A program made the translations under genes and the position numbers. A stretch of 64,000 nt of DNA. Origin: Leifsonia williamsii. GTDB lineage: Bacteria > Actinomycetota > Actinomycetes > Actinomycetales > Microbacteriaceae. The stretch spans positions 558,001 to 622,000 of the forward strand of contig NZ_JAROCF010000001.1 of NCBI RefSeq assembly GCF_030433685.1. Direction: 5' to 3'. Of this stretch, positions 8,812-17,580 are shown one piece after another (position 1 is the first letter of the stretch; the number at the start of each line of letters is the position of its first letter). Below the pieces are notes generated by a model. It saw only the letters and a list, made by a program, of their open reading frames with translations. It did no database searches and was not told where the DNA came from.

Positions 8812-9924
8812 TCAGGAGAGGGGAGGCTGCCACGGCTGCTGGCCCTGGCTCTGCTGCGGCTGCGCGTGCTGCTGCGGCTGCGGTGCAGCCCAGAGCCACT
8901 GCTGGGTGCCCTGGTCCCACACGAGCTGGACCCACTGCTGCAGCGCCTGATCCCAGTGGGCCTGCACCCACGCCTGCCGGGCCGCATCCCACTGCGGCTG
9001 GGGAGGCTGCGGAGGCTGCGCCTGGGCCCCGGCGACCGGCTGCTGCTGCTGGGGAGGCTGTGGCTGGGCCTCGGCGACCGGCTGTTGCGGCTGCCCGACA
9101 GCCGACTGCTGCGCCCACGACTGCTGCGGCTGCGCGACATCCGACTGCTGCGCCCACGACTGCTGCGGCTGCTGCTGCGCCCACTGCCCTTGCGCCCACT
9201 GCCCCTGCGGCCCGCCCGCGACGCCCGCGGCCCCCGCAGCGCCCGCCGCCGCGTTCCGCTCGCGCGCCTCGAACGCCGCGACCACGAGCTGCGCCACCGC
9301 GGCGACCACCGTGAGCAGCGCGCCGGCGCCGGCGAGCCTCCACCACCAGTCGGGCCACTCGGGCTCGGGGAAGGCGGCCGGCAGCGCGAGCAGGAGCACG
9401 GTCAGCCACAGCAGCGCGAGCGTGACGACGGCGAGCCACCGCAGCCGCGGCGAGCGGGCGCGGGTGATGAAACGCAGCACGAAGACCTGCGTCAGCAGCA
9501 GCGCGAGGCGCAGCAGCAGGACGAGGCCGAAGAAGCGGAACAGCTGCTCCGTCCAGACCCACGCCGACGCCGTGTCCGCGCCCTGCAGCCAGCCGTTCCA
9601 CAGCTTCAGGAGGCCCGCCGCCAGCAGCACCGTGTTCACCGAGATCGACGCCGTCAGGTACCAGCGGTTGGGTCCGTTCGCGACATTGGTGTCGAGCAGG
9701 ACCGCGCCTCCGTAGGCCGCCACGAGCAGCAGCGTGAGCCACGCCCGGCCGGCGACGTTGGACTGGTCGCCCGCGATGATCGAGTACGCGCCGAGCACAC
9801 CCGCGGCGAGCAGGATGCCGACGACCAGCCACAGCGACGCCTTCGCGCTCCAGTGGCGGCGCGGGCGGTCAGCGGGCGCGGGCGCACCGGGCGCGGTCGG
9901 CTGGTTCGGGTCCGAGGTGGTCAT
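8812..9924 (-). CDS. Six-span membrane protein with Gln/Trp-rich C-terminal repeat tail
   Basis: 370 residues. Residues 1-25 are polar, then six membrane spans lie at about 29-50, 61-78, 91-110, 128-150, 162-182 and 194-216. From residue 230 the chain is low in complexity: repeated SWAQQS and VAQPQQ blocks, then three WDxxxxxW units (QWDAARQAWVQAHWDQALQQW). Similar WDxxxxxW tails are known from actinobacterial membrane proteins whose role is unclear. The tail would lie on one side of the membrane as a flexible, sticky region. No function is proposed. It stands alone, between the SRPBCC unit and the mannosidase operon. Confidence 0.75.
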   Translation of the reverse strand: MTTSDPNQPTAPGAPAPADRPRRHWSAKASLWLVVGILLAAGVLGAYSIIAGDQSNVAGRAWLTLLLVAAYGGAVLLDTNVANGPNRWYLTASISVNTVLLAAGLLKLWNGWLQGADTASAWVWTEQLFRFFGLVLLLRLALLLTQVFVLRFITRARSPRLRWLAVVTLALLWLTVLLLALPAAFPEPEWPDWWWRLAGAGALLTVVAAVAQLVVAAFEARERNAAAGAAGAAGVAGGPQGQWAQGQWAQQQPQQSWAQQSDVAQPQQSWAQQSAVGQPQQPVAEAQPQPPQQQQPVAGAQAQPPQPPQPQWDAARQAWVQAHWDQALQQWVQLVWDQGTQQWLWAAPQPQQHAQPQQSQGQQPWQPPLS

Positions 9925-10006
9925 CGCAGGCTCCTTGCGGGTCGATCCGGGGCCAGCCTACCGGCGTGCCCCCTCCCGACGTCCAGTTCTCATAACGAGT
10001 GGTGAG

Positions 10007-10055
10007 AAAACGCGGGTTGCGGCGCCGAGAAGCGACATGATGTCACGAGTCGCGA
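10007..10055. repeat. Short repeat shared with the FGGY kinase gene
   Basis: On the minus strand CGCGACTCGTGACATCATGT, then CGCTTCTCGGCGC and CCGCAACCCGCG. The same order of blocks occurs inside the kinase gene at 37145-37205. Here the repeat overlaps the last codons of the gene ending at 10043, so it supplies its stop codon. It lies in the 118-base gap between two genes on the same strand. Confidence 0.45.
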
Positions 10056-11929
10056 GCGGCGGCCTGGCCGGCGGCCAGCGTCTGCTCGCACGCCAGCAGC
10101 GTCACGCCGACGCTCCACGCGTGCGACAGCGTCAGCAGCATCCCCTTCGGCTGGAAGCACGCCGTCTGGTAGTACCGCTCGCTCACCATGCCGCGGTAGG
10201 CGTTGAAGTCGCCGTCCTCGCGCGCGATGAACTGCCGGAAGCAGGCCAGCGTCTCCTCCGCCCGCTCGGCGTAGAAGGGGTCGTCGAGCGCCTCCGACAG
10301 CTCCCGCAGCTCCGCGGTGCAGACGAGCCCGTACGCGTGGAGGTGCTGGTTCGACGGCGACGCGTTGTCGGCCCCGCGTGTGCGGAACCCGTAGGCGCCG
10401 AGGAGCGTGTGCGGCGGGAAGGCGACGTCGTATGTATACCGGAACGTCAGCATCCAATCGGCCGCCCGCCGCGCCACGTCGAGCCAGTGGGCGTCCCCGG
10501 TCGCCCGGTGCAGCGCGACGTACGCCATGACCGCGGCGTAGCCGTCTTCGGAGGTCGGAGCCAGGTCGACGTCCTCCGGGGCGCCGTGCACGAACTCCCG
10601 GTCGACGAACGACTCGTAGTACCGTCCCGCGGCGAGCGCGGAGGGGAGGTACCGCTCGTCACGATCGGCGGCCTCCACGAGCGCGGCGATCCAGGTGAGG
10701 CCGGAGGCGCCGCTCCACGACAGCACCTCGCCCGTCTCGGCGTGGTGCACCGAGCCGAGGTTGCCGTCGTCGCGCTGCCTGCCCACGATGACGGACAGGT
10801 TGGAGCGGATGGCGGCCTCCCAAACGTCGTGCCGGTCGAGCGCCTGTGCGCGCAACAGGAACAGCGTCGCCTCGGCCAGGGTGCGCGAGTGGAGGCCGCG
10901 CTTCAGCTCGGTCCAGCTCTGCGTCCAGCCGTGGTCGCGATACCAGACGCCCCAGAAGGTGCCGGAGGGCGACAGCGACGAGCAGATGAAGTCGATGACC
11001 CGGCGAGCGGCGTCGGCCTCGGCGGGCCGCGACGTGCGGAGGCCGTGGGCGAGCAGCGCGTACGCCCACGGGATGCCGCTGACCCAGCCGACGTGCATCG
11101 CCTGCCGGTCGACCGTCTCCCCGTCGCGTCCGCTGACCTCGCGGTCGAAGCCGACGGTCTCGAGCAGCACGCCCGGGTCGGGGTCGTAGTGCCAGGTCAG
11201 GAGGCCGTCGGCGGTGAGGTCGGCCGCGGTCGCGACGTCCACCCACGGCGCCAGCGGCGCGGCGGGGGCGGACTCGGCGTGCAGGGCGCGCAGCACCGGG
11301 GCGTAGGCGTGGCGGTCGGCGTCGAGCGCGAAGACCCGCACCTCCACCTCCACCGTCTCCCCAGGGATGAAGCGATGCGTGGAGGTGTCGGCCGGCCGCG
11401 GCTGCGCGTCGCCGTAGTAGGTGACCGGGTACTCGCGGTAGGGGAAGCGCAACGACAGGGCCGCCTGGCCGCTCGCGTCGTCGTGGGCGAGCCCGACACC
11501 GGTCAGGCCGAGCGCGGTCGTCTCGGCGGCGGCGAGCGCGAGGCCGCCGCGCCCGGGACCGGCCCAGACGAAGACCGCGGGCGTCGCTGCCCGGTCGGCC
11601 CGGAACTCCCACGTGTCGCTGATCAGCGCGGCGTGCTGCTCGGGGGTGGAGGCTCCGCGCTCGAACCGCGGGAAGGCGCGCGTGTTCTCGATCGGCCGGT
11701 TCTCGCCGTAGAAGGCGCCGGGGATGAGCCACCACGGGTCGTCGGCGTGCGGGACCACCGCCTCCACCAGCAGGGAGGCGTCGACGGGCTCGGCGCCCGT
11801 GTACGCGACCTCGACGGTCACGGCCCAGCCGGGCTCGGCCTCCGCCCAGGTGGTGCGGAGGCCGAACGCGTCGGCGGGCGCGCCCGCGACGGTGATGCGG
11901 AGGTCGGGGCGCGCGGACCGCTCGCTCAC
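10043..11929 (-). CDS. Six-hairpin glycosidase-like protein of unknown activity
   Basis: 628 residues. The N-terminal 230 residues look like beta-sandwich (LRTTWAEAEPGWAVTVEVAY and many short strands); the rest is helical with repeated helix pairs and aromatic loops (GTFWGVWYRDHGWTQSW, GTVHHAE-like GSVHHAETGEVLSWSGASG, SNQHLHAYGLVCTAELREL), typical of (alpha/alpha)6-barrel glycosidases and lyases. I do not recognise a catalytic pair, so no family is assigned. The GTG start overlaps the GH38 stop as GTGA, so the two proteins are made together, and it closes the ROK-SIS-GH38 operon. An attractive but unproven idea is a glucuronyl hydrolase-like step before alpha-mannosidase action. Confidence 0.75.
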   Translation of the reverse strand: MSERSARPDLRITVAGAPADAFGLRTTWAEAEPGWAVTVEVAYTGAEPVDASLLVEAVVPHADDPWWLIPGAFYGENRPIENTRAFPRFERGASTPEQHAALISDTWEFRADRAATPAVFVWAGPGRGGLALAAAETTALGLTGVGLAHDDASGQAALSLRFPYREYPVTYYGDAQPRPADTSTHRFIPGETVEVEVRVFALDADRHAYAPVLRALHAESAPAAPLAPWVDVATAADLTADGLLTWHYDPDPGVLLETVGFDREVSGRDGETVDRQAMHVGWVSGIPWAYALLAHGLRTSRPAEADAARRVIDFICSSLSPSGTFWGVWYRDHGWTQSWTELKRGLHSRTLAEATLFLLRAQALDRHDVWEAAIRSNLSVIVGRQRDDGNLGSVHHAETGEVLSWSGASGLTWIAALVEAADRDERYLPSALAAGRYYESFVDREFVHGAPEDVDLAPTSEDGYAAVMAYVALHRATGDAHWLDVARRAADWMLTFRYTYDVAFPPHTLLGAYGFRTRGADNASPSNQHLHAYGLVCTAELRELSEALDDPFYAERAEETLACFRQFIAREDGDFNAYRGMVSERYYQTACFQPKGMLLTLSHAWSVGVTLLACEQTLAAGQAAARDS

Positions 11930-14748
11930 GGCAGCGGGCGCTCGACGAGGTCGACCTCGCGGATCGGCTGCGCCGGGTCGGCCGGGACCACGAAGGTGCG
12001 CAGCTGCGAGGGGCCGAAGTCCTCCTCGATCGTGCGGCCGAGCAGCGGCAGCTCGATGCGGGAGCGTCCGCCTTCGCCGCGCGTCTCGACGGCGCGCACG
12101 ACCACGTCGGCGCCGCCGGGCGCCTCCGTCGCGTCCTCCGTGCCCTTGAGCGCCGTCACCATGACCGAGCCGCCGCTGTCGCCCCCGAACGAGTGCACGG
12201 GCGGCAGCTCGCCGTCGTGGAACGACTCCTGCTGCGCACGCACCGGGTTGCCGAGCACGAGCGCGCGGCGCACCGGGTCGGCCGCGCGCCAGTCGCCCGC
12301 GTGCGGCACCAGCTCGTAGCTGAAGCGCTGGATGCCCTGGTCCTGGAAGCTGTAGATGCCCTCCGGGTCGAGCAGGCGCGGGTCGTGCCACGAATAGACG
12401 GGGCTGCGGACCGCTGTCACGCCGATGCTCGGCTGGTCGCCGTTGTCGGGTGCCGCGGGCGAGACGTCGTAGCCATGCTTGTTCGTCGTGATCACGGTGA
12501 GACCGGCGGGGGTGCCGTCGACCGTTCCCGTGAGGTCGACCCACGACTGCGCGGGCTCCTCCGCGCCGTCGACCGGGCGGTCCAGGTGGCCGAACGGGAT
12601 CTCGTAGGTCGCGGTCGGGTCGCCGAGCCGGGTCGGGAAGCGCAGCTTCAGGAGGTGCGCCTCCTCCCGCCAGTCGAGCGTCACGTTCACGCGCAGCACG
12701 GCCGAGTCGTGGTCGAGGATCAGCTCCTCCACCAGCGTGGAGGCCCCCCACTCCCGCTCGACCCGCACGCGCGACCGCAGCGGACCGGTCTCGCGCACCA
12801 CGATGCGCTTCAGCCGCATGGTCGCGCCGGGCCAGGCGTAGGAGATGACGCGGTGACCCCAGGTGTCGGTCGGGTCGTCGTTGATCTGCGTGTGCTGCGT
12901 TCCATCGACGCCGGCCATCAGGTCGACGCCGGTCGCCTTGACGAGGTACGACGAGATCCAGCCCGTCTCCTGGTCGATGCGGATGCGGACGAGGTCGTTC
13001 TCGAGAATGCTCTCGGTGACGGTCAGGCCGCCCGCCGCGGCGCCGGGGCCCGCGCCCGGGCGGAGGCGGTAGAGCCGGTAGCCGAGCGCCGGCACCTCGG
13101 CGCGGAAGACGATGGCACCGCGGGAGACGTCGTCGGTGGTCGCGGTCGACTGCGAGTTCTGGAAGACGACCGGGCGCCCCTCCTCGTCGACCACGTGCAC
13201 GCCGGCACGCTGGGCGCCGTACTGGAAGTCGACGTCCACCTCCACCGGCCACGGGTGCGGGTTGAAGACGAGGACCGGCTGCGTGCCGTCCTCGCGGTCG
13301 ACCTGCACCTGCCGGGCGATGACGTTGTGCGCGCGGGTGAGGATGCGCTTGGAGATGCTGACGGCCTCCCCCAGCTGGTCGCGGGCGTCGTCGTACGACG
13401 GCTCGATCGCCGAGCCGGGCAGGATGTCGTGGAACTGGTTGAAGAGGATCTGCTTCCACGCCGTCTCGAGCTGCTCGCGCGGGTACGCGACGCCGTCGGT
13501 CGCGGCGACGACGGCCGCCCACCGCTCGGCGTTCAGCACGGCGAACTGGGCGCGGCGCTGCCAGGCCTTGATGCCGGAGTGCGCCGAGTAGCAGCCGGGG
13601 GCGTGGTGCTGGAGGTCGTCGCGGCGCACGGGCAGCGCCTCCAGGAACGCATCGCCCCGGCCGAGCACCTCGTCGAAGTACGTGCGCGGTGAGGACATCG
13701 TCATCCTTCCGAAGGAGCCCATGCGGTCGTAGCGGTGGATCGACTCGATGTTGGCGATGGTCGGGCCGCCGCCGTGGTTGCCGACGCCGTAGAAGACCAT
13801 CGCGGTCGCGGGCTCGCCGTCGGCGCCGAACCCGACCGTGCGGTCGAGGGCAGCGAGCGACTTCTCGGTCTGGCCGTCGACCGAGCCGGGCGGGCTCCCG
13901 TACTCGAACGGGATGCGGTAGGCGAGCACGCGGGAGCCGTCGGGCGCCTCCCACCAGAACAGGCTCGGCGCCAGATCGGACTCGTGCGGGCCCGGGCGGA
14001 GGAACGTGTAGGAGTCCATCCCCTGGCCACGGAGGATCTGCGGCAGCATCGCGTTGTGACCGAACGGGTCGACGTTCATGCCGACCGTGCTCGGCTTGCC
14101 GAAGCGCGACTGGAGGTAGCGCTGGCCGTACAGCCCCTGCCGCACGAAGCTCTCGCCCATCGGCATGTTGTTGTCCGGCTCGACCCACCAGCCGCCGACG
14201 TTGACCCAGCGGCCCTCGGCGACACGGCGCTTGATCTGCTCGAACAGCTCCGGGTCGGACTCCTCCACCCAGCTCAGCAGCACGATCTGGTCGCAGGTGA
14301 AGACGAAGTCGGGGTACTCCTCCATGCGGTGGATGGCCGACCAGAAGGTGGCGCGCGCCTCCTGGTAGCCCTCCTGCCACGGCCACAGCCACACCGGGTC
14401 GAGGTGGGCGTTGCCGATCATGTGGAGGGTGCGCTGCGGGGTCGCGGTCGGGCGCGGCGCGGGCGCGAGGTCGCGCGGCTGGTAGCCGGCGGGGGCGTTG
14501 GCGACGGGGGCGGGCTGGGCAACCGTCGAGTACGCAGATTCTCCGGGCGTGTCCGGCGTTTCGGGGGCACTTTCCGCGTACTCGCCAGTCTCCCGGGCGG
14601 AGTCGTCGGTCGGGGGGACCGGGGCGTGCGGGTCGGTCGCGGGAGGGGCGGCGGGCACGCCCTCGGAGGTCGCGCCGTCGACGGCGGGGCCGGTCTCGTG
14701 CGTGGTCACGGTGCGGTCAGCGTCGGTGCTGCCGGTGGTGGGGGTCAC
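11926..14748 (-). CDS. GH38 alpha-mannosidase
   Basis: 940 residues. The GH38 core starts at about residue 105: NAHLDPVWLWPW (113-124, zinc His and Asp), WWVEPDNNMP (187-196) and NVDPFGHNAMLPQILR (225-240) with Asp227 as expected nucleophile. Central helical and C-terminal beta domains follow, ending in PAQPIREVDLVERPLP. The enzyme removes alpha-linked mannose with retention, using zinc. No signal peptide is present, so it should act in the cytoplasm on imported oligosaccharides. Residues 1-100 are Pro/Thr/Asp-rich, and residues 52-78 are encoded by a 78-bp palindromic repeat. The GTG start sits 4 bases after the SIS stop with GGAG upstream; a later start cannot be excluded because the extension is not part of the fold. 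Confidence 0.9.
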   Translation of the reverse strand: MTPTTGSTDADRTVTTHETGPAVDGATSEGVPAAPPATDPHAPVPPTDDSARETGEYAESAPETPDTPGESAYSTVAQPAPVANAPAGYQPRDLAPAPRPTATPQRTLHMIGNAHLDPVWLWPWQEGYQEARATFWSAIHRMEEYPDFVFTCDQIVLLSWVEESDPELFEQIKRRVAEGRWVNVGGWWVEPDNNMPMGESFVRQGLYGQRYLQSRFGKPSTVGMNVDPFGHNAMLPQILRGQGMDSYTFLRPGPHESDLAPSLFWWEAPDGSRVLAYRIPFEYGSPPGSVDGQTEKSLAALDRTVGFGADGEPATAMVFYGVGNHGGGPTIANIESIHRYDRMGSFGRMTMSSPRTYFDEVLGRGDAFLEALPVRRDDLQHHAPGCYSAHSGIKAWQRRAQFAVLNAERWAAVVAATDGVAYPREQLETAWKQILFNQFHDILPGSAIEPSYDDARDQLGEAVSISKRILTRAHNVIARQVQVDREDGTQPVLVFNPHPWPVEVDVDFQYGAQRAGVHVVDEEGRPVVFQNSQSTATTDDVSRGAIVFRAEVPALGYRLYRLRPGAGPGAAAGGLTVTESILENDLVRIRIDQETGWISSYLVKATGVDLMAGVDGTQHTQINDDPTDTWGHRVISYAWPGATMRLKRIVVRETGPLRSRVRVEREWGASTLVEELILDHDSAVLRVNVTLDWREEAHLLKLRFPTRLGDPTATYEIPFGHLDRPVDGAEEPAQSWVDLTGTVDGTPAGLTVITTNKHGYDVSPAAPDNGDQPSIGVTAVRSPVYSWHDPRLLDPEGIYSFQDQGIQRFSYELVPHAGDWRAADPVRRALVLGNPVRAQQESFHDGELPPVHSFGGDSGGSVMVTALKGTEDATEAPGGADVVVRAVETRGEGGRSRIELPLLGRTIEEDFGPSQLRTFVVPADPAQPIREVDLVERPLP
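14517..14594. repeat. 77/78-bp palindromic element, copy A (inside GH38 gene)
   Basis: Begins GGGCAACCGTCGAGTACGCA and ends CCGCGTACTCGCCAGTCTCC, so its two ends are inverted repeats of each other. It is in frame within the mannosidase gene and encodes residues 52-78 (GEYAESAPETPDTPGESAYS region). Five related copies lie at 16579, 29345, 31223, 54303 and 55957. Confidence 0.8.
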
Positions 14749-14752
14749 GTGT

Positions 14753-15418
14753 CTACTGCTCCTCGGCGTTGACGGGATCGGCGTTGACGGGATCGGAGTC
14801 GACGGGATCGGAGTCGACGGGATCGACGTTGACGGGCTCCAGATAGTCCAGGTCGCCGGCGGCCCATGCGTCCACCATCTCAGAGATGGCGTGGAGCATG
14901 AAGGTGTGGAACTCCTGGATCCGCGGCGTCGTCGACGACGGGCTCAGGAGCACGTGGTCGGCGTGCTCGCGGGCCGGGCCGCCGTCTCCACCGCCGAAGA
15001 GGACCGTCGTCGCGCCAGCCTTCCGCGCCGCGGCGAGGGCGGACACGATGTTGGCACTGCGGCCGCTGGTCGTGAACGCGGCGACGACATCGCCCGGCCG
15101 GGCCAGGCCCTCCACCTGCCGCGCGAACACGTCGTCGTAGGAATAGTCGTTGGCGATGCAGGTCATCGTCGTCGGGTCGGTGCTGAGGGTGACCGCGCCG
15201 AGCGGGCGGCGGTCGCGCTTGTAGTGGCCGATGATCTCGCCCGTGAAGTGCTGCGCGTCGGCCGCGCTGCCTCCGTTGCCGAACGTGTACAGGATGCGGC
15301 CATCGGCGAAGGCGTCGCACAGGACGTGGCCGACCTCCCGGATCGCGGGGAGCAGCTGCTCGCCCGCGCGGGCCGTCTCGATGTGGGCGTCGAGCTGCTC
15401 GCGCATCCACTCAGCCAT
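14753..15418 (-). CDS. SIS-domain sugar isomerase, GmhA (phosphoheptose isomerase)-like
   Basis: 221 residues. The SIS fold is plain: FGNGGSAADAQHFTGEI at 46-62 is the GmhA phosphate-binding motif, with STDPTTMTCIANDYSYDDVF and TTSGRSANIVSAL after it, and a C-terminal EFHTFMLHAISEMVD helix. GmhA turns sedoheptulose 7-phosphate into heptose 7-phosphate; here the kinase/mannosidase context suggests another sugar phosphate. Residues 196-221 are a repeat tail (VDPVDSDPVDSDPVNADPVN) encoded by 15-bp units. The ATG overlaps the kinase stop by 8 bases. Confidence 0.85.
   Translation of the reverse strand: MAEWMREQLDAHIETARAGEQLLPAIREVGHVLCDAFADGRILYTFGNGGSAADAQHFTGEIIGHYKRDRRPLGAVTLSTDPTTMTCIANDYSYDDVFARQVEGLARPGDVVAAFTTSGRSANIVSALAAARKAGATTVLFGGGDGGPAREHADHVLLSPSSTTPRIQEFHTFMLHAISEMVDAWAAGDLDYLEPVNVDPVDSDPVDSDPVNADPVNAEEQ
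14766..14840. repeat. 15-bp tandem repeat in the 3' end of the SIS gene
   Basis: About five copies of a 15-base unit (GTTGACGGGATCGGC and near variants). Each adds five residues of the pattern D-P-V-[DN]-[SA] to the protein C-terminus, so changes in copy number keep the frame. Confidence 0.75.
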
Positions 15419-16430
15419 GCTGGACCTCCTTCGCGGTGCGGGATCGGGTGGGGAGGGCGGTGGCCAGGCTCGCCACCTTGTCGAACGCCACCGCGCCCGC
15501 GCCGACGACGCAGACCACGTCGCCGAGCTCGGCGAGCACGATCCGGGCGGCAGCGGCGGCGGGCGGCATCGCGGCGGACGCGACCCGCTCGCGCAGGGGC
15601 AGCAGCAGCGCGTCGCCGGAGCGCGTCACCCCGCCTCCGAGTACCACCAGGTCGGGCTCGAACACGTTGACCAGGTCGGTGACGGCGACGCCGAGGAGGT
15701 CGATCGTCTTGTCCCACACCTCGGTCGCGAGGGCGTCGCCGGCGGCCGCGGCGGCCACCACATCCTCGGCGCGCACGGTCTCGAGCGTTGCGAGGCTGGA
15801 TCGGGCGCCGCGGTCGGCCAAGGCCTCCCGAGCCCGGGCGGCGATGGAGGTGCCGCTCGCGTACATCTCGAGGCAGCCGTCGCGCCCGCACAGGCAGTGG
15901 CGGCCGCCGGTGCGGACCATGAGGTGCCCGAACTCGCCGCCGTTGCCGGCGGCGCCGCGGTGCAGGCGGCCCTCGATGACGGCTCCGCCGCCGATGCCGG
16001 TGGAGATCGTGAGGTAAACCATGGTCTCGACCGCGCGCGCGGCGCCGTAGCGGAACTCGCCCAGCGCGCCGGCGGTGGCGTCGTTCTCGAGCGCGGCCGG
16101 GACGCCGAACTCGCGCTCGGCGAGCGCGACGATCGGCAGGTCGATCCAGCCGGGAAGGTGCAGGGGGCCGGTGAGGACGCCGGCACGGGCGTCGAGCGGG
16201 CCGCCGCACGAGATGCCGACGGCCTCGATGTCGTGCGCGGGGATGCCGGAGGCGGCGATCGCGCGGTGCCCCATGTCGAACAGTCTGGGAACGATCACAC
16301 CCGGCCCTTCTTCGCGGCGGGTGGGCTCGACGACGAGTCCGTGAGTGCGGCCATCCTCCGTGACGACACCCACGGCGAGCTTCGTGCCGCCGATGTCGAG
16401 CGAGAGGACGGCCCGTCGGCCGTTTGCCAT
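15411..16430 (-). CDS. ROK-family sugar kinase
   Basis: 339 residues. Phosphate-binding LDIGGTK lies at 11-17, catalytic Asp117 sits in the ENDATAGALGE block, and the ROK signature TGIGGGAVIEGRLHRGAAG runs from 144. Zinc ligands are His169 plus Cys179, Cys181 and Cys186 (CLCGRDGC), as in bacterial glucokinase and ManNAc kinase. There is no DNA-binding domain, so it is an enzyme and not a ROK repressor. Of two adjacent ATGs, 16430 has AAGG at the better distance; 16433 is the alternative. It opens the GH38 operon and would phosphorylate the released hexose, perhaps mannose. The palindrome at 16486-16503 lies about 55 bases upstream. Confidence 0.9.
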   Translation of the reverse strand: MANGRRAVLSLDIGGTKLAVGVVTEDGRTHGLVVEPTRREEGPGVIVPRLFDMGHRAIAASGIPAHDIEAVGISCGGPLDARAGVLTGPLHLPGWIDLPIVALAEREFGVPAALENDATAGALGEFRYGAARAVETMVYLTISTGIGGGAVIEGRLHRGAAGNGGEFGHLMVRTGGRHCLCGRDGCLEMYASGTSIAARAREALADRGARSSLATLETVRAEDVVAAAAAGDALATEVWDKTIDLLGVAVTDLVNVFEPDLVVLGGGVTRSGDALLLPLRERVASAAMPPAAAAARIVLAELGDVVCVVGAGAVAFDKVASLATALPTRSRTAKEVQHG

Positions 16431-16485
16431 CATGTCCTTCCGAGTGCTGCCAGCCCCCGCCACCGGGCAACTCTGCGGGTGGCGA

Positions 16486-16503
16486 TGTGGGATCGTTCCC
16501 ACA
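16486..16503. promoter_or_regulatory. Operator-like palindrome TGTGGGATCGTTCCCACA
   Basis: Perfect 7-base arms (TGTGGGA/TCCCACA) around a 4-base centre, upstream of the ROK-SIS-GH38 operon. The same 18-mer with one change is at 33321, and a weaker one at 50298. Arms and size suit a LacI-type repressor. Confidence 0.65.
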
Positions 16504-16578
16504 GATACTACGGGGCGGGGTGGAGGCGGGTCAACCGGACGCGTGCGGGCAGAACTCCGGAATCGATGAGGTCCGGTT

Positions 16579-16656
16579 GGGCAGCAGCCGAGTACGCACG
16601 AATTCGCCCAGAAACCGCCGAGTACGCGGAGAATCTGCGTACTCGGCGGTTGGGCG
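16579..16656. repeat. 77/78-bp palindromic element, copy B (intergenic)
   Basis: Contains CCGAGTACGCACGAATTCGC, then AGAAACCGCCGAGTACGCGG and ATCTGCGTACTCGGCGGTTG. It lies in the 344-base gap between the divergent ROK kinase and hydrolase genes. That gap holds an operator, this element and a separate hairpin; no gene is seen in it. Confidence 0.8.
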
Positions 16657-16684
16657 GCGGCGAGCGGGGGCCCCGCCGGCCGCT

Positions 16685-16740
16685 GAGCACAGGAAAAACG
16701 ACGTCCACTTCGGCGCGTCGGGGACACTTTTCCTGTGCTC
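16685..16740. repeat. Inverted repeat GAGCACAGGAAAA / TTTTCCTGTGCTC
   Basis: Perfect 13-base arms at 16685-16697 and 16728-16740 with a 30-base GC-rich loop, ending 34 bases before the hydrolase start. It could be an operator pair, a cruciform or a leader hairpin. A palindrome before a start codon is a poor fit for a terminator. Confidence 0.55.
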
Positions 16741-16774
16741 GACGGCCTGCCAGGCGCCAAGTAGGGTGAGCGGC

Positions 16775-17557
16775 GTGAGCGACGAGCAGGGCAGGGAGCG
16801 CGAGCGGCTGCGGCTGCATCACCGGTGGTTCGGCGACGAGGACTCGCCGCGGCCTCCGCTGCTGCTGATCCACGGCGGCGGCTCCACGATCGAGTCGAAC
16901 TGGGGGATGCTGCTCCCCCACCTCTGCTCCACGCGCACCGTGCTCGCCGTCGAGCTGCAGGGCCACGGTCGCACGGCCTCCGGCGACGGCCCCGCCAGCT
17001 TCGAGGGTTCGGCCGACGATGTCGCGGCGCTGCTCGCGGAGCTCGGCGTCGGCCCGGTCGACGTACTCGGGTTCAGCAACGGGGGTCAGGTCGCGCTGCT
17101 GCTCGCCGCACGGCACCCCGAGCGGGTGCGCCGGCTGATCGCGGCGTCGGCGCCGTTCCGCCGCGACGGCATGATCGAGGGGTTCTGGGAGGGGCTCGCG
17201 GCCGGGACCTTCGACGACCTCCCCGATGTCTATCGCTCGGCCGACCTCGCCGTCAGCCACGACCCCGGCCACGCGCGACGGATGTTCGAGCTCGACCAGG
17301 AGCTCATGCTGGGCTTTCAGGGATTCGAGGAGGCCGTGATCGCCTCCATCACCGCCCCGACACTCGTGGTCGGCGGCGACCGCGACGTCGTGCGGGCCGA
17401 CCACTTCGTGGAGCTGGCCGGCCTGCTGCCCGACGCGCGCCTGCTGATCGTGCCCGGCGGACACGGCGACTACCTGGGCGAGGTGCTCGCGGCGGGCGGG
17501 GACCCGCGGGCGATGGAGGCGACGCTCCCGTTCCTCCTGGCATTCCTCGACGCCTGA
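16775..17557 (+). CDS. Alpha/beta-fold hydrolase
   Basis: 260 residues. Oxyanion-loop motif LLLIHGGGS lies at 29-37, the nucleophile elbow GFSNGG at 99-104 (Ser101), an acid region VVGGDRDVV, and the catalytic His in PGGHGDYLG. The order and spacing are complete for an esterase/lactonase-like serine hydrolase. The substrate is unknown. The start is a GTG at 16775; another GTG three codons earlier (16766) is as likely. It is a single gene, convergent with the AHSA1/ArsR pair. Confidence 0.85.
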   Translation: MSDEQGRERERLRLHHRWFGDEDSPRPPLLLIHGGGSTIESNWGMLLPHLCSTRTVLAVELQGHGRTASGDGPASFEGSADDVAALLAELGVGPVDVLGFSNGGQVALLLAARHPERVRRLIAASAPFRRDGMIEGFWEGLAAGTFDDLPDVYRSADLAVSHDPGHARRMFELDQELMLGFQGFEEAVIASITAPTLVVGGDRDVVRADHFVELAGLLPDARLLIVPGGHGDYLGEVLAAGGDPRAMEATLPFLLAFLDA

Positions 17558-17580
17558 CCGCCCGTCCCGACACCGCCCCG

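Noticed and set aside
10043..14392. One continuous 1449-codon frame joining the GH38 and six-hairpin regions
   Set aside because: The upstream part is only an out-of-frame shadow of GH38. The real gene starts at the GTG at 11929, overlapping the GH38 stop as GTGA.
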